The notes below the pieces were generated by a model that was not told where the DNA came from, did no database searches, and saw nothing but the letters and a program-made list of their open reading frames with translations. Below are positions 4,966 to 5,016 of a DNA stretch of 5,016 nt, in pieces. Made by a program: the position numbers and the translations under genes. Source of the DNA: Oligoflexia bacterium (GTDB lineage Bacteria > Bdellovibrionota > Bdellovibrionia > Bdellovibrionales > UBA1609). The stretch lies in the NCBI GenBank assembly GCA_026914095.1, contig JAPPIY010000202.1, forward strand, positions 1 to 5,016, given 5' to 3'. Each line of letters opens with the position of its first letter. Within the stretch, counting starts at the first letter, position 1.

Positions 4966-5016
4966 TTAAGACATTTTATCCGCCCGATGATAAATGTCCT
5001 CCCAAGAGCGATCCAT
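4966..5016 (-). CDS. C-terminal end of a gene running out of the window (partial)
   Basis: Reading the minus strand inward from the right edge, one frame encodes MDRSWEDIYHRADKMS and then a TAA at 4966-4968. The composition (mixed charge, Trp, Tyr, His, no low complexity) looks like genuine protein, and the other large genes to its left share the same strand. The Met at the very edge may be internal. Only 16 residues are visible, so no function can be given, and the reading could be chance. If real, this gene ends about 260 bp upstream of the first Cys-rich gene. Confidence 0.35.
   Translation of the reverse strand: MDRSWEDIYHRADKMS

Overview
The window shows a low-to-mid GC bacterial chromosome segment. 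It holds one recognisable housekeeping gene, one small putative lipoprotein gene, two large Cys-rich secreted-protein genes, and noncoding stretches full of palindromic repeats. The source is probably a Gram-negative proteobacterium-like organism. The two-domain Nfu protein with an alphaproteobacterial/bdellovibrionotal-style sequence, the predicted lipoprotein and the two signal-peptide proteins fit Bdellovibrionota or a related predatory or host-associated lineage. That placement rests on remembered family resemblance, not on a search.

Layout: positions 1-124 form a nearly complete palindromic element (30-bp inverted arms around a GC-rich core) that ends 6 bp before an Nfu-type Fe-S scaffold gene (131-682, +). 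This gene converges on, and overlaps by 4 bp, a gene for a small putative lipoprotein (679-1134, -). A gene-free stretch (1135-1693) carries two further GC-rich repeat cores, a 16-bp-period tandem repeat, and a second, AT-centred inverted-repeat structure. Next come two minus-strand genes, transcribed in the order 3339-4724 then 1694-3163, separated by 175 bp that contain another copy of the repeat core. At the far right edge an open frame on the minus strand (4966-5016) looks like the C-terminus of a gene that continues out of the window.

The two large proteins are the most interesting content. Both have an N-terminal signal peptide, 16 cysteines each (14-16 of them in the N-terminal half), a Pro/acidic linker, an AFDY-x-K motif, a long Gly/Ser-rich low-complexity tail, and a short ordered C-terminus built on D-x-I-F-x3-x-R. 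I recognise no known family. The shared architecture suggests diverged paralogs exported to the periplasm or cell surface, where the cysteines could form disulfides. Their function is unknown.

No rRNA, tRNA, CRISPR array, transposase or phage gene was seen. Four copies of one dispersed repeat core, two in each orientation, mark this as a repeat-rich genome.
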